Shown piece by piece: positions 39,250-47,870 of a stretch of DNA of 64,000 bases (within the stretch, counting starts at the first letter, position 1; each line of letters begins with the position of its first letter). The notes under the pieces were generated by a model, which had not been told where the DNA came from, did no database searches, and was given only the letters and a program-made list of their open reading frames with translations. A program made the translations under genes and the position numbers. This stretch comes from Rhodoplanes serenus (lineage in GTDB: Bacteria; Pseudomonadota; Alphaproteobacteria; Rhizobiales; Xanthobacteraceae): positions 1-64,000 of the forward strand of contig CAMDDZ010000007.1 of NCBI GenBank assembly GCA_945893145.1. The letters run 5' to 3'.

Positions 39250-40860
39250 CTACGAATTCAACCACACCTCTCCGAGGTCCTGGCCGAGGTTGTGGCTGGG
39301 CGACATCTTCCAGCCCATCACGACCTTATGGGTCGGGATGATGCGGTGCCACCACAACAGCGGCTGCTGGTAAGCTTGGTCGAACAACCGCTTTTCGAAG
39401 GCGCGGATCATCACCTTGCGCTTCTCGACGTCGCGCTCGCGCAGGTGATCGTCATAGAGCTTGTCGAGCTCGGGGTCGTTTGAACGCGACCGGTTCTCTG
39501 GCGCACGGCTGAGCGAAAGGTACTTGGCAAGCCCAAGACTCGTGTCGTCCATGAACAGGTTGGAGAAATCGATCGCCACGTCGTGGTTGCCGGCGTTCAT
39601 GGTGGCGAGATACGGCGCTGTGTCGGACTGCTTGTGCTCGACCTCGATCCCGATCTGCCGCCACTGATCCACCAGGAAAACGCCAGCCGGTGTGTAGGGC
39701 ATGGCGAGGTTGCGGTTCCAGAGCGTGAACTTCAGGTTGGACTGGCCCGCTTCGGCAAGAAGCTTCTTGGCGTCCTCGCGCGACTTGCGGATATCCTTGG
39801 AGAAGCCCGGCAGCTTGACGAGCTCGGCCTCCGGCGTCGCGAACGGCGAGCCGGGACGGACCACGCCGCCGACCGAACGCAGCGTCGAGATACGGGAGAG
39901 ACCCTGGCTGCCGCCCCATCGGTCGATCGCCATCAGCAGCGCCTTGCGCACGCGCACGTCGTCGAACGGCTTCTTCTCGATGTTGAAGCAGACCAGCAGA
40001 TTGAGCGTCCAACTCGACTCCTCGATCCGGACCTTGTCGCCCATTGTCTGCACCAGACGGTCGCGCTCAGCCGGCGAGATGCCGCGGAACTCCGCCTGCA
40101 CCTGGCCGCCCTGGAATGCATTGAGCATGGCGGCGGCTTGCAGCGTGAACACTCCCTTCCAGCCGTCGAGATAGGGCAGGCCGTTCTTGAAGTAGGTGTC
40201 GTTCTTCTTGCCGGCGACGTGGCTGCCCTTGACGTGCTCGACGAACAGGAACGGTCCGGTGCCGTTGATCTTGGTCCGCGGTGCCGCGGGATTTTCGGCC
40301 AAGTCTTTCGCCGAGTAAATGACGTTCCACGGCGAGGCGAAGTGCTCGAGCATCGAGGCGTTAAGCGCCTTCATCTTGAACACGACGGTGAGCGGGTCCG
40401 GCGTCTCGATCGTGCCGATGTCGGCGAAGGTTGCCTTGCGGGTGGAAACCACGCCCTGTGGCGGGTTGCGCAGCCGGTCGTAGGTGGCCTTGATGTCGGC
40501 CGAGGTGAGTACGGTACCGTCGGCGAATTTCACATTGGGATGGAGCTTGAACGTATAGGTCATCAGGTCCGGCGCGACCGTCCAGGACTGCGCGAGGTCG
40601 CCTTCGACCTCCGGGAACTTGGGCAGGTTGAAGCGCAGCAATGTCGAATAGAACGGTGACGCGAAATGAAGAGTCGCGAAGGTGTCGCTGGCGTGCGGAT
40701 CGTAGTGCGGTGTCTCGGCGCTGATCGCGAACGTCAGCGTGCCGCCGCGCTTTGCCGCCTGGGCGTGGGACTTGGCCATGTCCCAATGCAAGCCGCCCAT
40801 TCCGAGGGCGAATGCGCCGCCGATCTGCTTTAAGGCTGTCCGTCTTGTTGTCGTTGTCAT
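39250..40860 (-). CDS. ABC transporter substrate-binding protein, family 5 (DppA/OppA-type)
   Basis: This 536-residue periplasmic binding protein belongs to the peptide/nickel/opine family. The start at 40860 follows an excellent GGAGGAAA ribosome-binding site. It opens a signal peptide with a twin-arginine-like beginning (TTTTRRTALKQIGGAFALG), so Tat export is possible. Family features include GGTLTFAIS near the mature N-terminus, LAQSWTVAPDLMTYTFKLHPNVKFADGT and the C-terminal domain. It lies 41 nt after the fused ATPase gene. The ligand is unknown; the family binds peptides, opines and many amide or glycoside compounds. Confidence 0.93.
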   Translation of the reverse strand: MTTTTRRTALKQIGGAFALGMGGLHWDMAKSHAQAAKRGGTLTFAISAETPHYDPHASDTFATLHFASPFYSTLLRFNLPKFPEVEGDLAQSWTVAPDLMTYTFKLHPNVKFADGTVLTSADIKATYDRLRNPPQGVVSTRKATFADIGTIETPDPLTVVFKMKALNASMLEHFASPWNVIYSAKDLAENPAAPRTKINGTGPFLFVEHVKGSHVAGKKNDTYFKNGLPYLDGWKGVFTLQAAAMLNAFQGGQVQAEFRGISPAERDRLVQTMGDKVRIEESSWTLNLLVCFNIEKKPFDDVRVRKALLMAIDRWGGSQGLSRISTLRSVGGVVRPGSPFATPEAELVKLPGFSKDIRKSREDAKKLLAEAGQSNLKFTLWNRNLAMPYTPAGVFLVDQWRQIGIEVEHKQSDTAPYLATMNAGNHDVAIDFSNLFMDDTSLGLAKYLSLSRAPENRSRSNDPELDKLYDDHLRERDVEKRKVMIRAFEKRLFDQAYQQPLLWWHRIIPTHKVVMGWKMSPSHNLGQDLGEVWLNS

Positions 40861-40901
40861 GGCATTTCCTCCGGTGAAGTCGCCCTCATTGTGGTCCGCC
40901 G

Positions 40902-42941
40902 CTAAATCTTGATGCAGGCGGCATAGTGTCCCGGCCGTTTTTCTTCCAGCGGGGGAATAGTCTCCCGGCATTCCTGGCTTGCTATCGGGCACCGGGTATT
41001 GAACACGCATCCGGTCGGCGGCGCCATGTGGCTCGGCAGCTCGCCCTTGATCAGCCGAGGCGCGCGGGCCTTCTCAACCGTTGGATCGGGAACCGGAGCC
41101 GCGTCCAGCAAGACCTTGGTATAGGGATGCAGCGGCTCGCGGTAGATGGTGTCGCGGTCGGCGACCTCCATGACGCGTCCGAAGTACATCACCACCACGC
41201 GCATCGAGATGTGGCGGACCACGGCAAGGTCGTGGGCGATAAACAGGTACGCGAGGCCAAGCCGGCGCTGGAGGTCCTCCAGCAGGTTGATGATCTGGCC
41301 CTGGATCGACACGTCGAGCGCCGAAACCGCCTCGTCGCACACGATGAAAGACGGCTCCATCGCCAGCGCGCGCGCGATGCCGACGCGCTGGCGCTGCCCG
41401 CCAGAGAGCTGGTGCGGGTAGCGTTCGCCAAGTTCGGGCCGCAAGCCGACTTGGCTGAGCAACTGGCCGACGCGCTCGTCCGCGGCCTTGCGGGTGGGGG
41501 CGAGCTTATAGACGTGCAGCGGCTCGCCGATGATCTGCCTCACCGTCATGCGCGGGTTGAGCGAAGAATAGGGATCCTGGAAGATCACCTGGATCTTGCG
41601 GCGGATGGTCTGCATCTCGCCGGCCGTGGCGGTGAGCAGGTTGGTGCCCTCGAAGGCGATCTCGCCGGCGGTTGGCTGCTCGAGGCGTAGGATCAGCCGG
41701 CCGACTGTGGTCTTGCCACAGCCGGATTCGCCTACGAGGCCCAACGTCTCACCGGGATAGATTGAGAAGCTGACGTCCTCGACCGCACGCACCACCGCAC
41801 CCTTTTTGGCGAGCTTGCCGCGCACCGGGAAGTGCTTGGTGAGGTTCTTCACCGACAGAAGCGGCGCGCCGTGCTCTGCCGCGACAGCGAGCGTACCCGC
41901 GTCGGCCGCCGCCCACGCAATCTTGTTCTCGGCGATCTCGGCGTGGCGATGGCAGCGCGACAGCGCCCCGGTATCGGTCAGAAACAGCGACGGTTCCTGC
42001 GCACAGATCTCGATGCGGAACGGGCAACGCGGCGCGAAGCGGCAGCCGGGTGGAGCATTGGCGAGGTTCGGCACCAGCCCTTCGATGGTTTCGAGTCTCG
42101 AACCGCGTGGCCGGTCGAGCCGCGGGACCGAGCGTAAAAGTCCCATCGAGTAGGGATGGCGCGGACGGTGGAACACCGCTTCGGCCTCGCCCTGCTCGAC
42201 CATGCGGGCGGCATACATCACGATGACGCGGTCGGCGTAGCGGGCGACGACGCCGAGATTATGTGTGATGACGATCAGCGCGATGTTGAGCCTGCGCGAC
42301 AGGTCCTTCATCAATTCGAGGATCTGCGCCTGGATGGTGACGTCGAGCGCCGTCGTCGGCTCGTCGGCAATAATGAGCTTCGGATTGCACGCGAGCCCGA
42401 TTGCGATCATCACGCGCTGGCGCATACCGCCGGAGAACTGGTGCGGATACTGATCGAGCCGGCTCTCCGGATCGGGAATGCCGACGAGCGAGAGGAGCTC
42501 GCAGGCGCGTGCGCGGGCCTGCGCGTCGCTCATGCCGAGATGGATGGTCAGCGGCTCGGTGATCTGCAACCCGATGGTGAGCAGCGGGTTGAGCGATGTC
42601 ATCGGCTCCTGGAAGATCATCGAGATGTCGCGGCCGCGCAGCTCGCGCATGCTTTCGTCGTCGAGGTCCAGGAGCTGCTTGCCGTCGAAGGTGACGCGGC
42701 CGCGGGTGCGGCCGGTCAGCCGCGGCAAGAGTCGCATGATCGCAAGCGCCGTGACGGATTTGCCAGAGCCGGATTCGCCGACGATGGCCACCACCTCGCC
42801 GCGCCCGATCTCGAAGCTCAGCCCCTCGACCGCGCGCACGACCCCGTGCGACGTCTCGAAATGGACGTGCAGGTCCTCAACTTCGAGCAACGCGCCCGAT
42901 GCTGCCGCCGGTTGCGGTCGTGTTGCCGTTAGCGCTTCCAC
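40902..42941 (-). CDS. ABC transporter ATP-binding protein, fused DppD-DppF
   Basis: This 679-residue protein carries two complete nucleotide-binding domains. Domain 1 has Walker A GESGSGKS (55-62), an SGGMRQR signature and Walker B LIIADEPTTALD, then the oligopeptide-family C-terminal Cys motif. Domain 2 begins near residue 365 with Walker A GESGCGKT, an LSGGQRQR signature and FIVCDEAVSALD. DppD and DppF are usually two genes of about 330 residues, so this is a fusion. The start is a GTG at 42941 without a strong ribosome-binding site. It appears to be the first gene of the minus-strand run reaching to 24036. Confidence 0.94.
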   Translation of the reverse strand: MEALTATRPQPAAASGALLEVEDLHVHFETSHGVVRAVEGLSFEIGRGEVVAIVGESGSGKSVTALAIMRLLPRLTGRTRGRVTFDGKQLLDLDDESMRELRGRDISMIFQEPMTSLNPLLTIGLQITEPLTIHLGMSDAQARARACELLSLVGIPDPESRLDQYPHQFSGGMRQRVMIAIGLACNPKLIIADEPTTALDVTIQAQILELMKDLSRRLNIALIVITHNLGVVARYADRVIVMYAARMVEQGEAEAVFHRPRHPYSMGLLRSVPRLDRPRGSRLETIEGLVPNLANAPPGCRFAPRCPFRIEICAQEPSLFLTDTGALSRCHRHAEIAENKIAWAAADAGTLAVAAEHGAPLLSVKNLTKHFPVRGKLAKKGAVVRAVEDVSFSIYPGETLGLVGESGCGKTTVGRLILRLEQPTAGEIAFEGTNLLTATAGEMQTIRRKIQVIFQDPYSSLNPRMTVRQIIGEPLHVYKLAPTRKAADERVGQLLSQVGLRPELGERYPHQLSGGQRQRVGIARALAMEPSFIVCDEAVSALDVSIQGQIINLLEDLQRRLGLAYLFIAHDLAVVRHISMRVVVMYFGRVMEVADRDTIYREPLHPYTKVLLDAAPVPDPTVEKARAPRLIKGELPSHMAPPTGCVFNTRCPIASQECRETIPPLEEKRPGHYAACIKI

Positions 42942-43136
42942 CCAGGACTCGAAGGTTATTGTGTTCTTGTGCCGCCCCGGCCGGACCTATAGCCGATTGG
43001 GCTCGGCGCCACCACTTTGAATTGCCGTTCGGACCGATGGTCGCAGGGTCGCGGCGCCGCAGCGGTTCCGGTCGTTCAAGGCCGAACGCGAAAACTGTAC
43101 TAATATTGCGGTGCAAACCCGGCGCGAGTGACAACG

Positions 43137-44279
43137 ATGATCCTCCTCTCCAACGGCGGCACCAACATCCAGCGTTCGCAAGCGCCATCCGACTCGATGC
43201 TGGTCGGCACCGTCGATGGCGTGGCGCTGCTCGGCAAGACCGAGCGGGGATGGACGCTCAAGAACCGTGCCCTGCAGGGCATCTTCGTCAGCGGCATGAC
43301 CGCGCTCGAAGACGGCACATTGTTCGCTTCGACCCGCGGCGTCGGCATCGCCCGCAGCGACGATGGCGGCATCAAATGGCGATGGGTCAACGAGGGTCTC
43401 GCGCACCACGAGTTCTGGTCGACCCGCGCCGGCCGCCTGCAAGGCCGCGAGGCTTTGTTCGCGGGCGCTTTGCCGGCGCATCTTTATGTCAGCGAGGACA
43501 AAGGCGGCTCCTGGCGCGAGCTGAAGGCGTTCCGCAACGCCAAAAGCGTCGCGCAATGGACCTTTCCGCCGCCGCCGCGCATTGGCCATATCAAGGACAT
43601 CGTGCTCGACGGCGACCGCCTTCTGGTCGGCGTCGAGATCGGCTCGTTGCAGGTGTCGAAGGACTTCGGCGAGAGCTTTGTCGAGTTGCCGGTCGATCCC
43701 GATCCGCAGGAGTGCGATATCCACCGCATCCTGGTGCATCCGGAGCGGCCGCATCGCATCATCATCGCCAACGGCATCGTTGGCATGATGGCAAGCGAGG
43801 ACAGCGGCGCGACCTGGCAGAAGATGAAAATGCCGCCCGATGCCAATTACCCGGACGCCATCGTGATTCATCCCGACCAGCCGGACCTGCTGTTCATGTC
43901 GGCCGGCGTCGGCTGGCCGGTGCACTGGTATGAACTTGGCCGGGCGCGCGGGAAAATTTTCCGAAGCCCGGACGCCGGCAAGACCTGGCAGCGGCTGCTG
44001 GGCGGCCTGCCCAATGGTCAGCGTGCGCTGTTCAGTGCGCTCACGATCGAGGCGCGCCCGGATGGCTATTCGCTCCACGCCGCCGACACCGACGGCCAGG
44101 TGTTCGAAAGCCTCGACGGCGGCGACACCTGGACCATCATCGCCGACGTGCCGCCGGTTTCAAAAGCCGACTTCTACAAGGGGCTGGTGCGCGACCGCGT
44201 GCGGCTCGCCAATGTGGATGACATCGTCGCCAATCCGACCGCGACGAAGCGGTGGCAGGACGCCGGCAGGGCGCTTTGA
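43137..44279 (+). CDS. Asp-box (BNR/sialidase-type) beta-propeller protein, no signal peptide
   Basis: This 380-residue protein contains six Asp-box motifs (S-x-D-x-G-x-T/S-W like) at about residues 74, 119, 174, 220, 277 and 325, roughly 50 apart, e.g. SEDSGATW, SPDAGKTW and SLDGGDTW. Regular spacing predicts a beta-propeller like sialidases, VPS10 or photosystem assembly factors. No signal peptide or membrane helix is visible, and sialidase catalytic Arg residues cannot be recognised. A GTG at 43128 is an alternative start. It is divergent from the ABC ATPase gene and ends 7 nt before the convergent CoA-transferase. Function is unknown. Confidence 0.82.
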   Translation: MILLSNGGTNIQRSQAPSDSMLVGTVDGVALLGKTERGWTLKNRALQGIFVSGMTALEDGTLFASTRGVGIARSDDGGIKWRWVNEGLAHHEFWSTRAGRLQGREALFAGALPAHLYVSEDKGGSWRELKAFRNAKSVAQWTFPPPPRIGHIKDIVLDGDRLLVGVEIGSLQVSKDFGESFVELPVDPDPQECDIHRILVHPERPHRIIIANGIVGMMASEDSGATWQKMKMPPDANYPDAIVIHPDQPDLLFMSAGVGWPVHWYELGRARGKIFRSPDAGKTWQRLLGGLPNGQRALFSALTIEARPDGYSLHAADTDGQVFESLDGGDTWTIIADVPPVSKADFYKGLVRDRVRLANVDDIVANPTATKRWQDAGRAL

Positions 44280-44286
44280 CGCCAGC

Positions 44287-45459
44287 TTAGCCCTCGCCGA
44301 TTTCCTTCAGAATTTCCGCGGTGTGCTCGCCAAGCTTTGGCGCGGGGCGGGGCGACGCCATGGGCGCGCCGTCGAGCATGATCGGCGTGCGCACGCCGGG
44401 GATGCTGCCGGCCTTGGCCTCGGGCAACGGCAGCGACAGCTTCATGCCGCGGTGTTTGACGTGCGGATCGGCGAACACCTGATCGAGGGTGTTGATCGGG
44501 CCGGCCGGTACGCCGACCGCTTCGAGCCCGTCTGCCAGGTCCTGCATCTTGAACTTCATCGTCAGTGCGGTGAGCTTGCCGACGAGCTCAGCACGGTTGG
44601 CAAGCCGCGCCTTGTTGTCGATGTAGCGCGGGTCTTTCGCGAGGCTCGGTTCGCCCAGCACGCCGCACAGCTTGACGTATTGGCTGTCGTTGCCGGTCGC
44701 GATGATGATGTAGCCGTCGGCCACCGGGAAAACCTGGTAGGGCACGATGTTCGGATGCGCATTGCCGATGCGCTCCGGCACCTTGCCGCCGACCAGGAAG
44801 TTCATGCCCTGGTTGGCCAGCATGCCGACCGTGGTGTCGACCAGCGCGGTGTCGACGTAACAGCCTTTGCCGGTGCGCTGGCGCTGCTGCAGCGCCGCCA
44901 GGATGCCGACCACCGAATAGATGCCGGTGCAGAGGTCGGACACCGGCACGCCAGCGCGGGTCGGCTCGCCATCGGCCATGCCGGTCAGCGACATGAAACC
45001 GCCCATGCCCTGCGCCATCAGGTCATAGCCGGCGCGCGACGAATAGGGTCCGTCCTGGCCGAAGCCGGTGACCGAGCAATAGATCAGCCGCGGACACTCC
45101 GCCGCGAGGCTTTTGTAGTCGAGCCCGAACTTGGCGAGCCCGCCGACCTTGAAATTCTCGATCAGAATATCGGACCGCGCCGCGAGCTTCGTAACGATGC
45201 GCTTGCCATTCGGGCTTTCGAAATCGGCCTCGATCGAGCGCTTGCCGCGGTTGGTGGAATGGAAATAGGCAGAGCCCAGGTGGCTGCCGTCCTTGGCCTC
45301 GATGAACGGAGGCCCCCAGGCGCGGGTGTCGTCGCCGGCCTTGGAGCGCTCCACCTTGATCACGTCGGCGCCGAGGTCGGCCAGGATCTGGCCGGCCCAC
45401 GGTCCCGCCAGGATACGGGCCAATTCGAGCACGCGGACACCCGCCAGCGGACCGGACAT
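44287..45459 (-). CDS. CaiB/BaiF-family CoA-transferase (copy 2)
   Basis: This 390-residue family III CoA-transferase keeps the N-terminal VRVLELARILAGPWAGQ, the ENFKVGGLAKFGLDYKSL stretch and the catalytic Asp D175 (VSDLCTG). It is a close paralogue of the protein at 34903-36075, and the two align without visible gaps for most of their length. It is divergent from malonyl-CoA decarboxylase with a 161-nt shared upstream region. Use of malonate as acceptor, feeding the decarboxylase, is a reasonable but unproven idea. Confidence 0.93.
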   Translation of the reverse strand: MSGPLAGVRVLELARILAGPWAGQILADLGADVIKVERSKAGDDTRAWGPPFIEAKDGSHLGSAYFHSTNRGKRSIEADFESPNGKRIVTKLAARSDILIENFKVGGLAKFGLDYKSLAAECPRLIYCSVTGFGQDGPYSSRAGYDLMAQGMGGFMSLTGMADGEPTRAGVPVSDLCTGIYSVVGILAALQQRQRTGKGCYVDTALVDTTVGMLANQGMNFLVGGKVPERIGNAHPNIVPYQVFPVADGYIIIATGNDSQYVKLCGVLGEPSLAKDPRYIDNKARLANRAELVGKLTALTMKFKMQDLADGLEAVGVPAGPINTLDQVFADPHVKHRGMKLSLPLPEAKAGSIPGVRTPIMLDGAPMASPRPAPKLGEHTAEILKEIGEG

Positions 45460-45620
45460 GCTTACTCCTTAAGCAGTGGAAAGGCCCGGAACCTCTGGCG
45501 TGCCGCCGCACTTTTGTCCAGAGCTTAACGTTGGCTTTAACGATGGCGACGGGTTGTCTTCAGCCCTTCAAATTTTCCGGTAAAATCGCCATCTAGGGTT
45601 TCTCGGGATTTCAGCGATCG

Positions 45621-46988
45621 ATGAACACGTCATTTTTCGGCGAAATGCTCACCAGCATTGCGGAACGCGGCCGTGCGCTGCTCGACCGCGCGCGCGCCCG
45701 CCGCGGTCAGCCGGCGGCGCGTTCGGAGAGCCTTGCGGATTTGTGCGAGGAATTGCTGTCGGGGCGCGGCGAAGCGTCCGGCGTGGCGCTCGCCGGCGAA
45801 ATCCTCGCCAAATATGCAGAGCTGACCACCGGTCCGCGCATCGCGTTCTTTGAAACACTGGCCAACCGGCTCGGCCCCGATCGCGAGGCGCTCGAAGCCG
45901 CCATCGCGGCCTGGCATTCCAATCCGTCGGATGTGGCCGCGGCCGCGATCCATCACGCCGCCGAGCCGCGGCGGCAGGAGTTGTTCCGCCGCCTCAATCT
46001 TGCGCCCGGCGGCACTGCCGCACTGGTGCGCATGCGTGAGCAATTGATCGACGCGCTCGACCATCGCGGCGATCTCGCGCCGCTCGATGCCGACTTCGTC
46101 CACCTGTTCACGTCCTGGTTCAACCGCGGCTTCCTGGTGCTGCGGCGGATCGATTGGGCGACGCCCGCGATGATTCTGGAAAAGATCATCCGCTACGAGG
46201 CGGTGCACCGAATCAAGAGCTGGGACGACTTGCGCCGGCGCATCGATCCGCCGGACCGGCGCTGCTACGCCTTCTTCCATCCGGCGCTGCTGGATGAGCC
46301 GCTGATTTTCGTCGAGGTCGCGCTCATGCGCGGCATCCCGAATGCGATCGCGCCGATCCTGTCGGTGCAGCGCGAGGCGGTGCCGGTCGATCAGGCCACC
46401 ACGGCGGTGTTCTATTCGATCTCCAACTGTCAGCGCGGGCTGACCGGCGTTTCGTTCGGCCACTTCCTGATCAAGCAGGTGGTGCAGGAGATCATCCGGG
46501 AGAACCACGGCAAGCGCATCTTCGTGACGCTGTCGCCGGTGCCCGACTTCAAGCGCTGGCTCGACCGCGAACGCAAGTCGGAGTCCTCTGTCGCGTTGAG
46601 CGCGGCCGATCGTGTGGCGCTGGCGGGCCTGGATCGGCAGGGCTGGTGGCAATTGCCGGAGGTGCGCGAGCCGATCCGCGAGCCGTTGCTGCGCGCGGCG
46701 GCGTGGTATTTTCTGCGCGCGCGCAATTCGCGGGGCCTGCCGGTCGATGCGGTCGCGCGCTTCCATCTCGGCAATGGCGCGCGCCTCGAGCAGATCGACT
46801 GGCTCGCCGACACCAGCGAGCGCGGCATCGCCCAGTCGCACGGATTGATGGTCAACTATCTCTATGACCTTGACGACATCGAAAAGAACCACGAGGCCTA
46901 TGCGGAAGGCCACAATGTGGTCGCCGCCAACGCGGTGAAGCGTCTGGTGCGCAAGGCCGCGACCGAGCTCGTGCCGGTCGCGAGCTGA
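45621..46988 (+). CDS. Malonyl-CoA decarboxylase
   Basis: This 455-residue enzyme converts malonyl-CoA to acetyl-CoA and CO2. An N-terminal helical domain (about 1-150) is followed by the acetyltransferase-like catalytic domain. The two catalytic residues expected from the family are seen as S278 in CQRGLTGVSFGHFLIKQVV and H407 in SHGLMVNYLYDL. FVTLSPVPDF and the C-terminal FHLGNGA stretch also match. The start at 45621 opens the family-like N-terminus. Neighbours are a divergent CoA-transferase and a downstream RutE-like reductase, which suggests a malonate or malonic semialdehyde module. Rhizobial homologues are called matA, but no malonyl-CoA synthetase (matB) is here. Confidence 0.95.
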   Translation: MNTSFFGEMLTSIAERGRALLDRARARRGQPAARSESLADLCEELLSGRGEASGVALAGEILAKYAELTTGPRIAFFETLANRLGPDREALEAAIAAWHSNPSDVAAAAIHHAAEPRRQELFRRLNLAPGGTAALVRMREQLIDALDHRGDLAPLDADFVHLFTSWFNRGFLVLRRIDWATPAMILEKIIRYEAVHRIKSWDDLRRRIDPPDRRCYAFFHPALLDEPLIFVEVALMRGIPNAIAPILSVQREAVPVDQATTAVFYSISNCQRGLTGVSFGHFLIKQVVQEIIRENHGKRIFVTLSPVPDFKRWLDRERKSESSVALSAADRVALAGLDRQGWWQLPEVREPIREPLLRAAAWYFLRARNSRGLPVDAVARFHLGNGARLEQIDWLADTSERGIAQSHGLMVNYLYDLDDIEKNHEAYAEGHNVVAANAVKRLVRKAATELVPVAS

Positions 46989-47078
46989 CCACCAGTTAGT
47001 CGGCACCCGAGAACCGAACCGGTGAGGAACCGGGCGGCTGCTGCATCTGGCCCCTTTTCACGACCGCCAATCCGCCGC

Positions 47079-47107
47079 ATCCTTCGAGATGCCCGCCTTC
47101 GAAGGAT
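47079..47107. repeat. Short inverted repeat upstream of the nitroreductase gene
   Basis: ATCCTTCGA (47079-47087) and TCGAAGGAT (47099-47107) are perfect arms around an 11-nt loop, ending 23 nt before the start codon at 47131. The arm resembles the ends of the composite repeat at 39132-39235 and is probably a truncated member. In RNA it could influence translation initiation or end transcripts from the decarboxylase gene. Confidence 0.55.
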
Positions 47108-47130
47108 TGAGGCCGATCGGGGTTACCAGC

Positions 47131-47733
47131 ATGAACGCCAAAGCCACGCCACGGATTTCAGACGAAGCCGCCGATCTGCTGTTCCGCAAGGCGCGCAGCT
47201 TCAACGACTATCGGCCCGAGCCGGTCGGCGACGACGTGCTGCGCGCGCTCTACGAGCTGATGAAGTGGGGGCCGACGACTGCCAATTCGCAGCCGCAGCG
47301 ACTGCTGTTTATCCGCAGCGCAGAGGCCAAGGAACGGCTGAAGCCCGCGCTGTCCTCGGCCAACCTGAAGAAGACCATGGGTGCGCCGGTGGTGGCTTTG
47401 CTCGCCTACGACATGCGCTTCTTCGAGCATCTGCCGCGCTTCTTCCCCGATCCGCGGGCGCGCAGTTGGTATGAGACCACGCCGGAGGCGATCCGCACCA
47501 CGGCGCTCCGCAACGCCACCTTGCAGGGTGCTTACCTGATCATCGCGGCCCGCGCCCTGGGGCTCGACTGCGGTCCGATGTCGGGCTTCAATAATGACAA
47601 GGTTGACGCCGAGTTTTTCCCCGACGGCCGATTCAAATCAAATTTCTTGTGCTGCCTTGGCTATGGCGATCCGAAGAGCCTCGATCCGCGCTACGAGCGC
47701 TTCGCCTTCGATGAGGTTTGCAAAATCCTCTAG
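47131..47733 (+). CDS. RutE-like nitroreductase family protein (possible malonic semialdehyde reductase)
   Basis: This 200-residue FMN-dependent protein matches the RutE/HadB branch of the nitroreductase family. Family patterns include RSFNDYRPEPV near residue 25 for phosphate/FMN binding, WGPTTANSQPQRLLFI, the C-terminal GLDCGPMSGFNNDKVD and SNFLCCLGYGD. In E. coli RutE reduces malonic semialdehyde to 3-hydroxypropionate in the pyrimidine pathway. No other rut gene is here. The start at 47131 fits the family N-terminus; a frame start at 47089 lies in an inverted repeat. Its place after malonyl-CoA decarboxylase suits a C3 role. Confidence 0.88.
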   Translation: MNAKATPRISDEAADLLFRKARSFNDYRPEPVGDDVLRALYELMKWGPTTANSQPQRLLFIRSAEAKERLKPALSSANLKKTMGAPVVALLAYDMRFFEHLPRFFPDPRARSWYETTPEAIRTTALRNATLQGAYLIIAARALGLDCGPMSGFNNDKVDAEFFPDGRFKSNFLCCLGYGDPKSLDPRYERFAFDEVCKIL

Positions 47734-47870
47734 CAGTCGAACGGATCATTAAGGTTACGCGATCGCACGGCCAACCCGCAGGTGCCCACGCGATCCGAAC
47801 CATTTGCGGTTCCCTCTTTAGCGCAGATTCAGACTTTCCGGCCATGCTGCGCGGAGGGAGACGCCTCATC

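Noticed and set aside
45630-47006. A 458-codon minus-strand frame opposite malonyl-CoA decarboxylase
   Set aside because: Antisense shadow: the plus strand encodes a full malonyl-CoA decarboxylase with both catalytic residues.
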